From: Alphaproteobacteria bacterium
GTDB lineage: Bacteria > Pseudomonadota > Alphaproteobacteria > Bin95
Direction: 5' to 3'
DNA: 64,000 nucleotides
NCBI GenBank assembly: GCA_022822125.1
Contig: JAJECF010000048.1
Span: 16,905 to 80,904, forward strand
Under the pieces are notes generated by a model that saw only the letters and a list, made by a program, of their open reading frames with translations, searched no databases and was not told the DNA's origin. The position numbers were made by a program, and so were the translations under genes. Shown in pieces: positions 15,627 to 23,728 of the stretch; positions within the stretch are counted from its first letter, which is position 1; each line of letters starts with the position of its first letter.

Positions 15627-17057
15627 ATGAGCAGCAACACCACCGTCATCCGCAATGCAGCCTGGATCGCGGCCTGGGACGGCGAGCGGCACCGCTATCT
15701 GCGGGACGGGGACATCGCCTTTGCAGGGGACAGCATCATTCAGGTGGGCGGTCGCTACGATGGCGCGGCGGACCGCGTCCTGGACGGCGCGCGCCGCTTC
15801 GCCATGCCGGGCCTCGTCAACCTGCATGCGCACCCCCACACCGAGCCCGCCTACAAGGGCGTGCGCGAGGATCACGGCGTGCCGGAGATGTACGACACCG
15901 GGCTCTATGAGCGCATGTGCGCCTTCACCCTCGACGCAGCGGGCCAGCGGGCCGGGATGGAGATGGCCTATGCCGAACTGCTGCTCTCCGGCGCCACCAC
16001 CCTGGTCGATCTCTCCGGGCGGGTGGAGGGCTGGCTCGATTGCGCCGCCCGCAGCGGGCTTCGCGTCTATGTCGGGCCTTATTTCGCCGACGCCCGATGG
16101 AAGCTCGAAAACCGGCATGAGCTCCGCTTCGACTGGGACGAGGCGGAGGGCCGCCGGGCCTTCGACGCGGCTGTCGGCGTCATGGAAGAGGCCGAGCGGC
16201 ATCCGGGCGGGCGGCTTCGCGGCATCGTCTTTCCTGGGCAGATCGAGACCTGCTCGGAAGCGACCCTGCGCGACGCGGCCGCCTTTGCGCGCGAGACCGG
16301 GCGCCCGCTCACCACGCATATTTCGCAGTCGAAGGTCGAATTCCTCGAAATCCTGCGCCGGCACGGCAAGACGCCGCTCGAATACGCCGCCGATATCGGC
16401 TTTCTCGGTCCGGACGTCATTCTCGGGCACGCAATCTTCATCGACGAGCATCCGGACATTCGCTGGCGCGGCGCGGGAGACCTCGACCGGCTCGCCGGGT
16501 CCGGGGCGTCGGTGGCGCATTGCCCCTCGCCCTTCGCCCGCTACGGCCAGGCGATGGACCATTTCGGGCGCTACCGGGCGCGCGGGGTCAATGTCGGGCT
16601 CGGCACCGATGTCGCGCCGCACAATCTCGCCGAGGAGATGCGGTTGGCAATCCTGCTGGCCCGCGTGATGGCGGGCGATCTCGGCGCGGTCGATACCGCC
16701 GAGATATTCCGCGCCGCTACCGTGGGCGGGGCCGATGCGCTCGGGCGCGGCGATCTCGGCAGGCTCGCGCCGGGCGCAAAGGCGGATATCGTGCTGCTCG
16801 ACCTCGACCATCCTGCCATGCGCCCCGTGCGCGACCCGCTGCGCACATTCGTGTTCGAGGCGGCCGACCGGGCGGTCCGCGAGGTCTTCGTGGACGGCCG
16901 AGCCGTGGTCGAGGACGGCAAGCCCCTTCATCTCGATCCGGACGGAGCCGCGGCGCTGCTCGAAGAATCCCAGGCGCGGATGCTGGCGGAGGCGCCCCGG
17001 CGCGACTTCCTGGGCCGCACGGGCGACGAGATCGCGCCCCGTTCGCTTCCCCTCTGA
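15627..17057 (+). CDS. Amidohydrolase (TrzA/AtzA/MtaD-like deaminase)
   Basis: A 476-residue metal-dependent amidohydrolase. The metal ligands follow the family order: HAHPH in PGLVNLHAHPHTEP, His in TTHISQSKVEF, His in GHAIFIDEHPD, and Asp in GLGTDVAPHN. The layout matches chlorohydrolases, SAH/MTA deaminases and related TIM-barrel enzymes. The substrate is not clear. It sits 23 bp before a carbamoylase-type gene, so the pair may act on a cyclic amide or ureido compound in sequence. A GGAGG motif (15613-15617) precedes the ATG. Confidence 0.88.
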   Translation: MSSNTTVIRNAAWIAAWDGERHRYLRDGDIAFAGDSIIQVGGRYDGAADRVLDGARRFAMPGLVNLHAHPHTEPAYKGVREDHGVPEMYDTGLYERMCAFTLDAAGQRAGMEMAYAELLLSGATTLVDLSGRVEGWLDCAARSGLRVYVGPYFADARWKLENRHELRFDWDEAEGRRAFDAAVGVMEEAERHPGGRLRGIVFPGQIETCSEATLRDAAAFARETGRPLTTHISQSKVEFLEILRRHGKTPLEYAADIGFLGPDVILGHAIFIDEHPDIRWRGAGDLDRLAGSGASVAHCPSPFARYGQAMDHFGRYRARGVNVGLGTDVAPHNLAEEMRLAILLARVMAGDLGAVDTAEIFRAATVGGADALGRGDLGRLAPGAKADIVLLDLDHPAMRPVRDPLRTFVFEAADRAVREVFVDGRAVVEDGKPLHLDPDGAAALLEESQARMLAEAPRRDFLGRTGDEIAPRSLPL

Positions 17058-17080
17058 CCCCTCGCAGCAGGACCGCCGCC

Positions 17081-18325
17081 ATGCCGACCCAGATTCCCAA
17101 CCTCTCCATCGACGCCGGACGCCTCCGGGCCGCGCTCGACCGCTCCTCGGAGATCGGCGCGGGGCCCAAAGGCGGCCTGCGGCGCCTCGCGCTCTCGGAC
17201 AGCGACGGGGAGATGCGCGACCGGTTCGTCGCGTGGTGCGAGGCCATCGGCTGCCGGGTGACGGTGGACGAAGCGGGCAGCATCTTCGCCCGGCGCGCGG
17301 GGCGGGAGGACGGCCTGCCGCCGGTCGTCATCGGCAGCCATCTCGACACCCAGGCGTCGGGCGGGCGCTTCGACGGCGTGCTGGGCGTGCTCGCCGGGCT
17401 GGAGGTCCTGCGTACGTTCGAGGACAACGGCATCGTCACGAAGCGGCCCGTCGAGGTCGTCAACTGGACAAATGAGGAGGGCGCGCGCTTCGCCCCGCCC
17501 ATGGCGGCCTCGCGGGTCTTCGCGGACCTCGCGACCGTGGAGTGGCTGCACGGCCTGACCGACGATGACGGCATAAGCTATGGCGACGAGCTCCGGCGGC
17601 TCGGCTATCTGGGCGCCGCGCCGGTCGGCGGGCGGACGCTCGATTCCTATTTCGAGCTGCATATCGAGCAGGATTCGCTGCTGGAGGAAGCGGGCGTGTC
17701 GGTCGGCGTGGTGACCGGCGGCTATTCCAGCCATGCGCTCAACTGCGTCTTCCGGGGCGAGTGCGCCCATACCGGGCCGACCGAGATGAGGAAGCGCCGC
17801 AACGCCATGATGGGCGCGGCCTATTTCCTCGCCGCCGTCAACGATATCGGCTGGGAGTATGAACCCGTCGGCCGCACATCGGCCTCGCGCATGCAGCTCT
17901 GGCCGAACCGCTTCGGCATCCTGCCGGATTATGCCGAGGTGACCGTCGATATGCGCCACACGGACCGCGCGGTCACCGACGAGATGGTGGCGAAGACGCG
18001 CGCGGCGCTGGCGCAGGCGGCGGAAAAGGCGCAGGTCGAGGCCGAGGTCACCGCCGAATGGACCTTCGGCGACGAGGCGTTCGACCCCGAATGCAGCGAT
18101 CTGGTGCGGCAGGCGGCGGCGGCGCGCGGCGCGTCCTGCATGGACATGCTCAGCATCGCCGGCCACGACGCCTATTACATCTCGCGCATCGCGCCGACGG
18201 CGCTCATATTCAGCCCCTGCATCGGCGGCATCACCCACAATGAGGCCGAGGACATCCCCTGGGAGCCGACCGTCGAGGCGGTGAATGTGCTGCTCGACGC
18301 CGTCCTCGCCCGCGCCGACCGGTAG
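17081..18325 (+). CDS. Zn-dependent N-carbamoyl-L-amino-acid hydrolase / allantoate amidohydrolase family
   Basis: A 414-residue M20-type hydrolase that removes a carbamoyl group from N-carbamoyl amino acids or allantoate. Metal-binding motifs are GSHLDTQASGGRFDG, NEEGARF and the late segment DMLSIAGHDAYYISRIAPTA. The start chosen is the ATG at 17081 (MPTQIPNLSID). It follows the amidohydrolase gene by 23 bp. The hydantoinase genes hyuA and hyuB lie on the other strand downstream, so this enzyme may finish hydantoin breakdown started there (inference). Confidence 0.88.
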   Translation: MPTQIPNLSIDAGRLRAALDRSSEIGAGPKGGLRRLALSDSDGEMRDRFVAWCEAIGCRVTVDEAGSIFARRAGREDGLPPVVIGSHLDTQASGGRFDGVLGVLAGLEVLRTFEDNGIVTKRPVEVVNWTNEEGARFAPPMAASRVFADLATVEWLHGLTDDDGISYGDELRRLGYLGAAPVGGRTLDSYFELHIEQDSLLEEAGVSVGVVTGGYSSHALNCVFRGECAHTGPTEMRKRRNAMMGAAYFLAAVNDIGWEYEPVGRTSASRMQLWPNRFGILPDYAEVTVDMRHTDRAVTDEMVAKTRAALAQAAEKAQVEAEVTAEWTFGDEAFDPECSDLVRQAAAARGASCMDMLSIAGHDAYYISRIAPTALIFSPCIGGITHNEAEDIPWEPTVEAVNVLLDAVLARADR

Positions 18326-18349
18326 GGCGCCAGCGGGCCGCTACCCTGG

Positions 18350-18799
18350 TCATTGCGGCCCTGCCGCCCAGGGATCGACGGTCTCGATCCCGGTGTTGCG
18401 AAACTCGCGCGTGTTCCGGGTCACGAGGGTGAGGCCGCGCGTCGCGGCGGTCGCTGCGAGGAAGGCGTCCGGCAGGTGGTCGTCGAGCGACTCCCCGCGC
18501 CGTCGCTTGTGCTCCATGATCCGCGCGCATGCATGCGCATCGGCCGGGGACCACGCAACGATCCGGCCCTCGAACAGGTCGTCGAGAAGATCCCGGAACC
18601 GGTCGGCCAAGCTCCGCCGACGCCGCCCGGGATCGAGCCGGCCGATACCGTCGAGAATTTCCCAGACGGTGACGGAAGCAAGGCCGAGTCCCTCATCGGC
18701 GATCGAATCCAGAAACGCGGCGACCCGCGGCTCGGGCCTGGGCCGCATCATTTCGGAGACGACATTCGTGTCGATCAACCATGCGAGCGGGACGGTCAT
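18350..18799 (-). CDS. vapC: VapC-type PIN-domain toxin
   Basis: A 149-residue PIN-domain ribonuclease toxin. The acidic active-site residues are visible: Asp in LIDTNVVSEM (N-terminus), Glu in SVTVWEILDGI, Asp in DDHLPDAFLAATAATRGL, and the final TRNTREF segment. It starts at the ATG at 18799, overlapping the stop of the antitoxin gene by 4 bp. The layout (antitoxin first, then toxin) is normal. The subtype resembles FitB/VapC of Rhizobiales. Confidence 0.9.
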   Translation of the reverse strand: MTVPLAWLIDTNVVSEMMRPRPEPRVAAFLDSIADEGLGLASVTVWEILDGIGRLDPGRRRRSLADRFRDLLDDLFEGRIVAWSPADAHACARIMEHKRRRGESLDDHLPDAFLAATAATRGLTLVTRNTREFRNTGIETVDPWAAGPQ

Positions 18800-19053
18800 T
18801 CCTCCTCCTCGCTGAAGAACGACAACGGCCTGTAGCCGTGACGGACCGGCGGCGGGAGTTCGACGCCGTGCTCCGGCCCGAAATGTCGCGCAAAGGCCTC
18901 CGACGGCTTCGGACGGCGCTCGGTCCCGGCGCGCTTCTCGCGGATCAGGCGGCGGACAAGCTCTTCCATGGATATGCCGGTCCGCCGGGCCTCGCGTCTG
19001 AGCCAGGACTTGTCCCCGGGGTCGATGCCGCGAACGACGATGCTGGTGCTCAT
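18796..19053 (-). CDS. vapB: FitA/VapB-type antitoxin
   Basis: An 85-residue antitoxin with a ribbon-helix-helix N-terminus (MSTSIVVRGIDPGDKSWLRR) and the FitA-like helix ISMEELVRRLIREK. The C-terminus (FSEEEE) is acidic and should wrap the toxin. The ATG at 19053 is preferred because the product then starts at the RHH strand, and an upstream ATG at 19077 is possible. Antitoxin and toxin are translationally coupled. The pair probably autoregulates its own promoter at about 19060-19130. Confidence 0.88.
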   Translation of the reverse strand: MSTSIVVRGIDPGDKSWLRREARRTGISMEELVRRLIREKRAGTERRPKPSEAFARHFGPEHGVELPPPVRHGYRPLSFFSEEEE

Positions 19054-19153
19054 ACCCGGTTTCCCTGTTCTGGCCACTCACATGCAACCGCTGCCATTAT
19101 GCTATCGAATTATGCTATCATGGAAGCGTGGGTCAAGGATGGGTGTGGCCGGG

Positions 19154-19558
19154 CTACAGGTAGTTCGACACCTCGACGAGATTGCCGTCCGGGTCGCGGA
19201 AATAGACCGAGCGGATGGGGCCGAGCGCGCCGCTGCGCTCCGAGGGCGGGGTCTCGATTTCGACGCCGCAGGTTTCCAGATGCGCGATGACCTCCTCCAG
19301 CGGCGTTTCCGTGATGAGACAGAAATCCTCCCCGCCGCAGCGCGGGTCGCGGGCGCGGTACCAGTCGGTGTCGTCGGGATGCAGGTTGATCTTGTGCGGG
19401 CCGAAACGGAGCGCCCTGCGCAGGATGCCGTCCTGCCCGATGCCGTCGCGCCCGAATGTCACGACCTCCATGCCGAGCGCCTTCGCGTAGAAGTCGCATG
19501 TCGCCTCGACATCCTTCACCCGCATCACGAAATGGTCGATCCGCTCGATCCGTATCAT
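19154..19558 (-). CDS. VOC-family (glyoxalase/bleomycin resistance-type) protein
   Basis: A 134-residue vicinal-oxygen-chelate protein. Metal-binding residues fit: His in IDHFVMRV near residue 9, His in INLHPDD near 60, and Glu in NLVEVSNYL near the C-terminus. The RSVYFRDPDGNLVEV ending is diagnostic. It resembles GLOD5-type proteins, and the substrate is unknown. The promoter region carries two tandem TGTCATG decamers at 19611-19630, about 55 bp upstream of the start. Confidence 0.85.
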   Translation of the reverse strand: MIRIERIDHFVMRVKDVEATCDFYAKALGMEVVTFGRDGIGQDGILRRALRFGPHKINLHPDDTDWYRARDPRCGGEDFCLITETPLEEVIAHLETCGVEIETPPSERSGALGPIRSVYFRDPDGNLVEVSNYL

Positions 19559-19610
19559 CGCCGCCTCCGCTTTCCTTGTTCCGCCGGCCCTGCTTCGCGC
19601 CGCCCCCCGC

Positions 19611-19638
19611 AGATGTCATGATATGTCATGTTCGCCAT
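19611..19638. promoter_or_regulatory. Two phased TGTCATG decamers upstream of VOC gene
   Basis: Decamers AGATGTCATG (19611-19620) and ATATGTCATG (19621-19630) are repeated head-to-tail with a 10-bp period, followed by TTCGCCAT. The same arrangement in three copies precedes DUF983 (62061-62090) and folE (35775-35801, opposite orientation). In all three cases the motif reads CATGACA toward the downstream gene. Each arm resembles a half of a Pho box (CTGTCAT), but Pho boxes are spaced 11 bp, not 10. Confidence 0.55.
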
Positions 19639-19814
19639 GCGCATCGTGCATGTTTTTCGGCCCGTCCAGGCATATCAGCCCCTTTCCCGTTCCGTTCCAT
19701 CCCCGCCGCCTTTGCATCCTATTTCGTTATGGATTTCCCGGAGGCAAGTCCATGAGAAGGAATTGTTTCTGAACAATCCAACGGGAGATCGCGCGCCCCT
19801 CTCCGCCGCCCGGC

Positions 19815-19853
19815 CCTTCGATACGCGGCTGACGCCGCTACTCAGGATGAGGA
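19815..19853. repeat. CTTCGATACGC palindromic element
   Basis: One copy of the element (CCTTCGATACGCGGCTGACGCC...GATGAGG) lies just after the hyuB stop (which ends at 19867 reading leftward). The inner GCGGC-TGAC-GCCGC part forms a hairpin. The 19559-19866 stretch otherwise holds only the TGTCATG decamers and unremarkable promoter DNA. Confidence 0.7.
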
Positions 19854-19866
19854 AGGGGTGGCTCGG

Positions 19867-21501
19867 TTATTCCGGGTTGCTCTCGATGCCGTCCAGCCGG
19901 TCGCGCTCGGCGAGGCCGGGGTCGCGCTCCGCCGCCGGGCCGTAGCCGGCTCCGCCGCCGGTGCGGACGATGAGCCGGTCGCCGCGGCGGAGCGGGAATT
20001 GCTGCTTCGAGCGGAGCGGAATGCGCTGGCCGCCGCGCTCGACGAAGCTTTCCGCCTTCGCGCCGGGGCCGCCGCCGAACAGGCCCTCCGGGGCGAAGCG
20101 GAACCGGTCCCCATAGGTGGCGAAGGTCACGCCGTCCTCGAGGATGCGGTAGATGCGCTGGAAGCCCATGCCGCCGCGCCGCCGCCCGCCGCCGCCCGAG
20201 GCGGAGCGCAGGCTGTAATCCTCCACGCGGAAGAACGGATAGTCGCTCTCCATCGCCTCTATCGGGATGTTCGAGCAATTGGACAGCATTGAGTCCACCG
20301 CATCGCAGCCGTCATTGTCGGGGCCCGCCCCGTAGCCGCCACCGAAGATCTCCAGATAGATGTTGTAGCCGCCGTCATGCTTGTGGCTGAGGCAGCTGAC
20401 CGTCGTCGTGTCGAAGCCGGGCGCGATGACCTTGTCCGGCACGGCGCCGGCCAGCGCGTTCATCACCGCGTTCACCACCCGGTAGCTCGGCAGCAGGCGG
20501 GCGCGCACCGGCGCGGGCGGGCGCGGATTGACGAGGCTGCCATAAGGCGCCGTCACGCTTATCGCGCGCTCCGCGCCCTCGTTGAAGGGGATGTCGGGGT
20601 CGGTCAGCACGGCCTTGATGCAGGCGATGGCGGAGGAGGCCGTGGAGGCGAAGGGGCTGTTCATATTGGTGGCGACCTGCGGGGCGGTGCCCTCGAAATC
20701 CACCGCGATGGAGTCCCCGTCGATCGTCAGCGCCGCCCTGACCGGCACCGGGTCCTCGCCCGCGCCGTCGTCATCGAGCCAGGCCTCGCCGCGATAGACG
20801 CCGTCGGGCGCGGCCCGGATCGCGGCCCGGATGCGGCGCTCGGAATAGTCCAGCATTTCGTCCATCGCCGCGAAGACGGTTTCCGCGCCGAATTTGCGGC
20901 AGAGCCCCCTGAGGCGCTCGCCGCCGACGGCATTGGCGGCGAATTGCGCGTTGATGTCGCCGATGGTGGCCTCCGGCATGCGCACATTGGCGCGCACCAG
21001 ACGCTCGAACGGGCCGCCGTTCCAATCCCGCGCGACCGACCAGCGGCCCGGCGGGAAGGTGATGCCCTCCTCATGCACGTCGCCCGCATCCGGATTGAGG
21101 CCGGGCGCGCCGCCGCCGAGGTCGATATGGTGGACGACCGTGGCCGTGACCCCGACCAGCGCGCCCTCCAGGAAGATCGGCGAGAACAGGAAGATGTCCG
21201 GCAGATGCTGGCCGCCGGAATAGGGGTCGTTGTTGATGAGGAAGTCCCCGTCCCGCAGCGTCTCCAGCGGATGGCGCTCCAGGCAGGCGCGGAAGGTGTG
21301 CGTGACGGAGCCGAGCTGGATCGGGATGAGGTCCGCCTGGGCGACGACCCGCCCCTTGCGGTCGAGAATGGCGGCGGAGCAGTCCTGGGCTTCGCGCACC
21401 ACCGGGGAATGGGCCGAGCGGATGAGCTTGATCCCCATTTCGTCGGCGGCCGCCACCAGCGCCTGGATGATGACCGCCTGATCGACGGGCGAAACCTTCA
21501 T
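19867..21501 (-). CDS. hyuB: Hydantoinase/oxoprolinase B subunit
   Basis: A 544-residue HyuB-family subunit that acts with HyuA in ATP-dependent opening of N-methylhydantoin, 5-oxoproline or acetone-type substrates. The family features DLGGGAPGLNPDAGDVHEEG, NMNSPFAST and the Gly-rich SASGGGGRRRGG are present. Length matches family members (about 520-570). It overlaps the HyuA stop by 4 bp. The specific substrate cannot be told from sequence. Confidence 0.92.
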   Translation of the reverse strand: MKVSPVDQAVIIQALVAAADEMGIKLIRSAHSPVVREAQDCSAAILDRKGRVVAQADLIPIQLGSVTHTFRACLERHPLETLRDGDFLINNDPYSGGQHLPDIFLFSPIFLEGALVGVTATVVHHIDLGGGAPGLNPDAGDVHEEGITFPPGRWSVARDWNGGPFERLVRANVRMPEATIGDINAQFAANAVGGERLRGLCRKFGAETVFAAMDEMLDYSERRIRAAIRAAPDGVYRGEAWLDDDGAGEDPVPVRAALTIDGDSIAVDFEGTAPQVATNMNSPFASTASSAIACIKAVLTDPDIPFNEGAERAISVTAPYGSLVNPRPPAPVRARLLPSYRVVNAVMNALAGAVPDKVIAPGFDTTTVSCLSHKHDGGYNIYLEIFGGGYGAGPDNDGCDAVDSMLSNCSNIPIEAMESDYPFFRVEDYSLRSASGGGGRRRGGMGFQRIYRILEDGVTFATYGDRFRFAPEGLFGGGPGAKAESFVERGGQRIPLRSKQQFPLRRGDRLIVRTGGGAGYGPAAERDPGLAERDRLDGIESNPE

Positions 21502-23519
21502 GGGGCCGCTTCCTTCGCCAGTATTGCATTGCCGTGTTCGTCCGCCGCCGCCGTCCAGCCCGGCGGCGCGTAGATCGTGGCATTGCCGTCGTCGATCAGC
21601 AGCGGCCCCTGAATGGCGGCCGGGCCGAGCGCCGCGCGCGTCAGCAGGCCCGCTTCCAGGGTCTCGCCGCGTTCGGTCAGGCGCGCCGTGCCCCGTTCCG
21701 CCGCGCCGCCGGCCCGCGCCCGGCCCATTGCCGGCATGGGCGGCGGCGGCGCCTTGCCCCCCACGCGGAAGGACACGACCTCGACCGGATCGCCATGCGG
21801 CTTGGAAAACTCGAAAATCCGCCGGTGCGCCTCGCCGAACAGCGCGGCGAGCTCGCCGGCCTGCAGGCGGCCTGCGTCGATGCCGGACAGCGACACCGGC
21901 ACCTCGAAGGCCTGGCCCAGATAGCGCATCTCCAGCACCCGGTCGAATTCCGCATCCGCCTCGATGCCGAGCGCCGCCAGATAGTCGCGGGCTTCGGCCT
22001 GGAGCGTCCCCACCGTGTCGCGGATGGCGGGCATGGCGGCGTCCGTCACCGGGAGGCGCCGCGTCCGGCTGCGGTAATGCACATGATCGGAGAGCAGCAG
22101 GCCGGACGCGGAGAGCACGCCTGCATGGGGCGGCACGACGACCGTGCCGATCGCGAGCTCCTCCGCCACCCGCGCCGCATGCAGCGGGCCGGCGCCGCCA
22201 TAGGGCACCAGCACATAGTCGCGCGGGTCGCGCCCGCGTTCGGTGGAGACCCGCTGGATGGCGCGCACGATGCTGACCTCGGCGAGGCGGACCGCGCTGT
22301 CGGCGATCTCCTCGACCGAGAGACCGAACCGCGCGGCCAGCGGCTCCAGCGCCCGGCGGGCGGCCGCGGGGTCCACCGCCATGCGGCCGCCGAGAAAGGC
22401 GTCCGCCCGGAGCGTGCCGCGCAGGAGATGGGCGTCCGTCACCGTCGGCCGGTCGCCGCCGCGCCCGTAGCAGGCCGGCCCCGGCATCGCGCCGGCGGAT
22501 TGCGGGCCGACGCGCAGCAGGCCGCCGTCATCGACCCAGGCGAGCGAGCCGCCGCCGGCCCCGACCGTGACGATGTCGATCACCGGCGTCTTCACCGGCA
22601 GGCCGTCGATCCGCGTCATGGAGGCAAGCTCCGGCCGGCCGTCGGCGATCAGCGCGACATCCGTGCTGGTGCCGCCCATATCGAGCGTAATCAGATTGCG
22701 GAAGCCGGCGCCGGCGACGCTGCGCACCGCGCCGACCGCGCCCGCCGCGGGGCCGGAGAACAGCGCCGCGATGGCGTTGCGCTCCATCGCTTCGGCAGGC
22801 ATCCGCCCGCCATTGGACTGCATGATGGAGAACCGCCCGGCGAAGCCGCGTTCGGCGAGCGCGGCGGAGAACCGCCCGACATAACCCGCCATGACCGGCT
22901 GCACATAGGCCGCGAGCGCGGTCGTGGAGGCGCGCTCATATTCCCGGAATTCCCGCGTCACATCGCTGGAGCAGGTGACCGGCAGCGCCGGAGCCGCCTC
23001 GCGGATAATCGCCGCAACGGCGCGCTCATGATCCGGATTGGCGTAGGCATGCAGGAAGCAGATCGCCGCCGCCTCATATTCGCCCGCCGCCAGCGCCCGC
23101 CGCACGAGGTCCGCCACGGCGGCGCGGTCCGGCGCCTTCAGCGCGCGGCCGTCGGCCGCCATGCGCTCGTCGACCTCAAAGGTGTCGCGGCGTGGGACGA
23201 CCGGCTCCGGCTTGCGGTAGCGGAGGTCGTAGATCGCGTCCTTGTCGTGACGCTGGAGCAGCAGCAGGTCGCGCGCGCCTTTCGTGACGAACAGGCAGAC
23301 CGCGGCGCCCTTGCGTTCGAGCACGGCATTGGTCGCCACGGTCGAGCCGTGGACGAGCTCCGCGATCCCCGCCGGGTCGAGGCCGGCGGCGTCCAGCGCC
23401 TGCATGGCGCCCCGGTCGGGATGCGCCGGCGTGCTCGGCACCTTCGCCGTCAGCACCGTCTCCCCGTCCACCGCCACAAGGTCGGTGAAAGTCCCGCCCA
23501 CCTCAATGCCGACGCGCAT
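21498..23519 (-). CDS. hyuA: Hydantoinase/oxoprolinase A subunit
   Basis: A 673-residue HyuA ATPase subunit. The actin-like phosphate-binding loop GIEVGGTFTDLVAVD begins at residue 4 when translation starts at the ATG at 23519, and DMGGTSTDVALI lies in the middle. An upstream ATG at 23573 is possible but would overlap the spacer to the divergent CoxS-like stub. It is co-translated with hyuB. Together with the nearby carbamoylase gene it forms the core of a hydantoin catabolic route (inference). Confidence 0.92.
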   Translation of the reverse strand: MRVGIEVGGTFTDLVAVDGETVLTAKVPSTPAHPDRGAMQALDAAGLDPAGIAELVHGSTVATNAVLERKGAAVCLFVTKGARDLLLLQRHDKDAIYDLRYRKPEPVVPRRDTFEVDERMAADGRALKAPDRAAVADLVRRALAAGEYEAAAICFLHAYANPDHERAVAAIIREAAPALPVTCSSDVTREFREYERASTTALAAYVQPVMAGYVGRFSAALAERGFAGRFSIMQSNGGRMPAEAMERNAIAALFSGPAAGAVGAVRSVAGAGFRNLITLDMGGTSTDVALIADGRPELASMTRIDGLPVKTPVIDIVTVGAGGGSLAWVDDGGLLRVGPQSAGAMPGPACYGRGGDRPTVTDAHLLRGTLRADAFLGGRMAVDPAAARRALEPLAARFGLSVEEIADSAVRLAEVSIVRAIQRVSTERGRDPRDYVLVPYGGAGPLHAARVAEELAIGTVVVPPHAGVLSASGLLLSDHVHYRSRTRRLPVTDAAMPAIRDTVGTLQAEARDYLAALGIEADAEFDRVLEMRYLGQAFEVPVSLSGIDAGRLQAGELAALFGEAHRRIFEFSKPHGDPVEVVSFRVGGKAPPPPMPAMGRARAGGAAERGTARLTERGETLEAGLLTRAALGPAAIQGPLLIDDGNATIYAPPGWTAAADEHGNAILAKEAAP

Positions 23520-23593
23520 GCCCGCTCCCGGTCTCCGACGCCCCCAGCGGCGTGCTAGAGTGCATCCGCACACACGGGAATGGAAGGCAGGGA

Positions 23594-23728
23594 GTGAAGG
23601 CGCCGCGCTTCTCCTACGTCCGGCCGGAAATCCGGGAGGTCCTGTCGGGCGATTTCTGCCGCTGCACCGGCTGTCACGCCATTGTCGATGCCATTGAGGC
23701 GGTCATGAGGGAGCGCTTCCGTGACTGA
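23594..23728 (+). pseudogene. Truncated [2Fe-2S] subunit of CO dehydrogenase/xanthine dehydrogenase (CoxS-like stub)
   Basis: A 44-codon frame from a GTG at 23594. Its core, EIREVLSGDFCRCTGCHAIVDAI, matches the C-terminal helix pair of CoxS-type small subunits, where C-x-C binds the second [2Fe-2S] cluster. The N-terminal ferredoxin-like domain and the other two cluster-binding cysteines are missing. It ends inside the start of the large-subunit gene (overlap 8 bp), the normal small-large coupling. This is most likely a gene remnant whose reading frame survived at its 3' end. Confidence 0.75.

Noticed and set aside
14448..16931. Very long leftward open frame of 827 codons spanning the GFA gene and antisense to the amidohydrolase
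   Set aside because: Only the last 290 codons match a family. The rest is antisense to a well-supported amidohydrolase and has a composition typical of a GC-rich shadow frame.
19611..19630. Classical Pho box for PhoB
   Set aside because: The half-sites resemble CTGTCAT, but the period is 10 bp at all three sites, while Pho boxes need 11 bp.
21534..23558. Rightward 674-codon open frame antisense to hyuA
   Set aside because: Shadow of hyuA, with Arg/His-rich composition and no domain.
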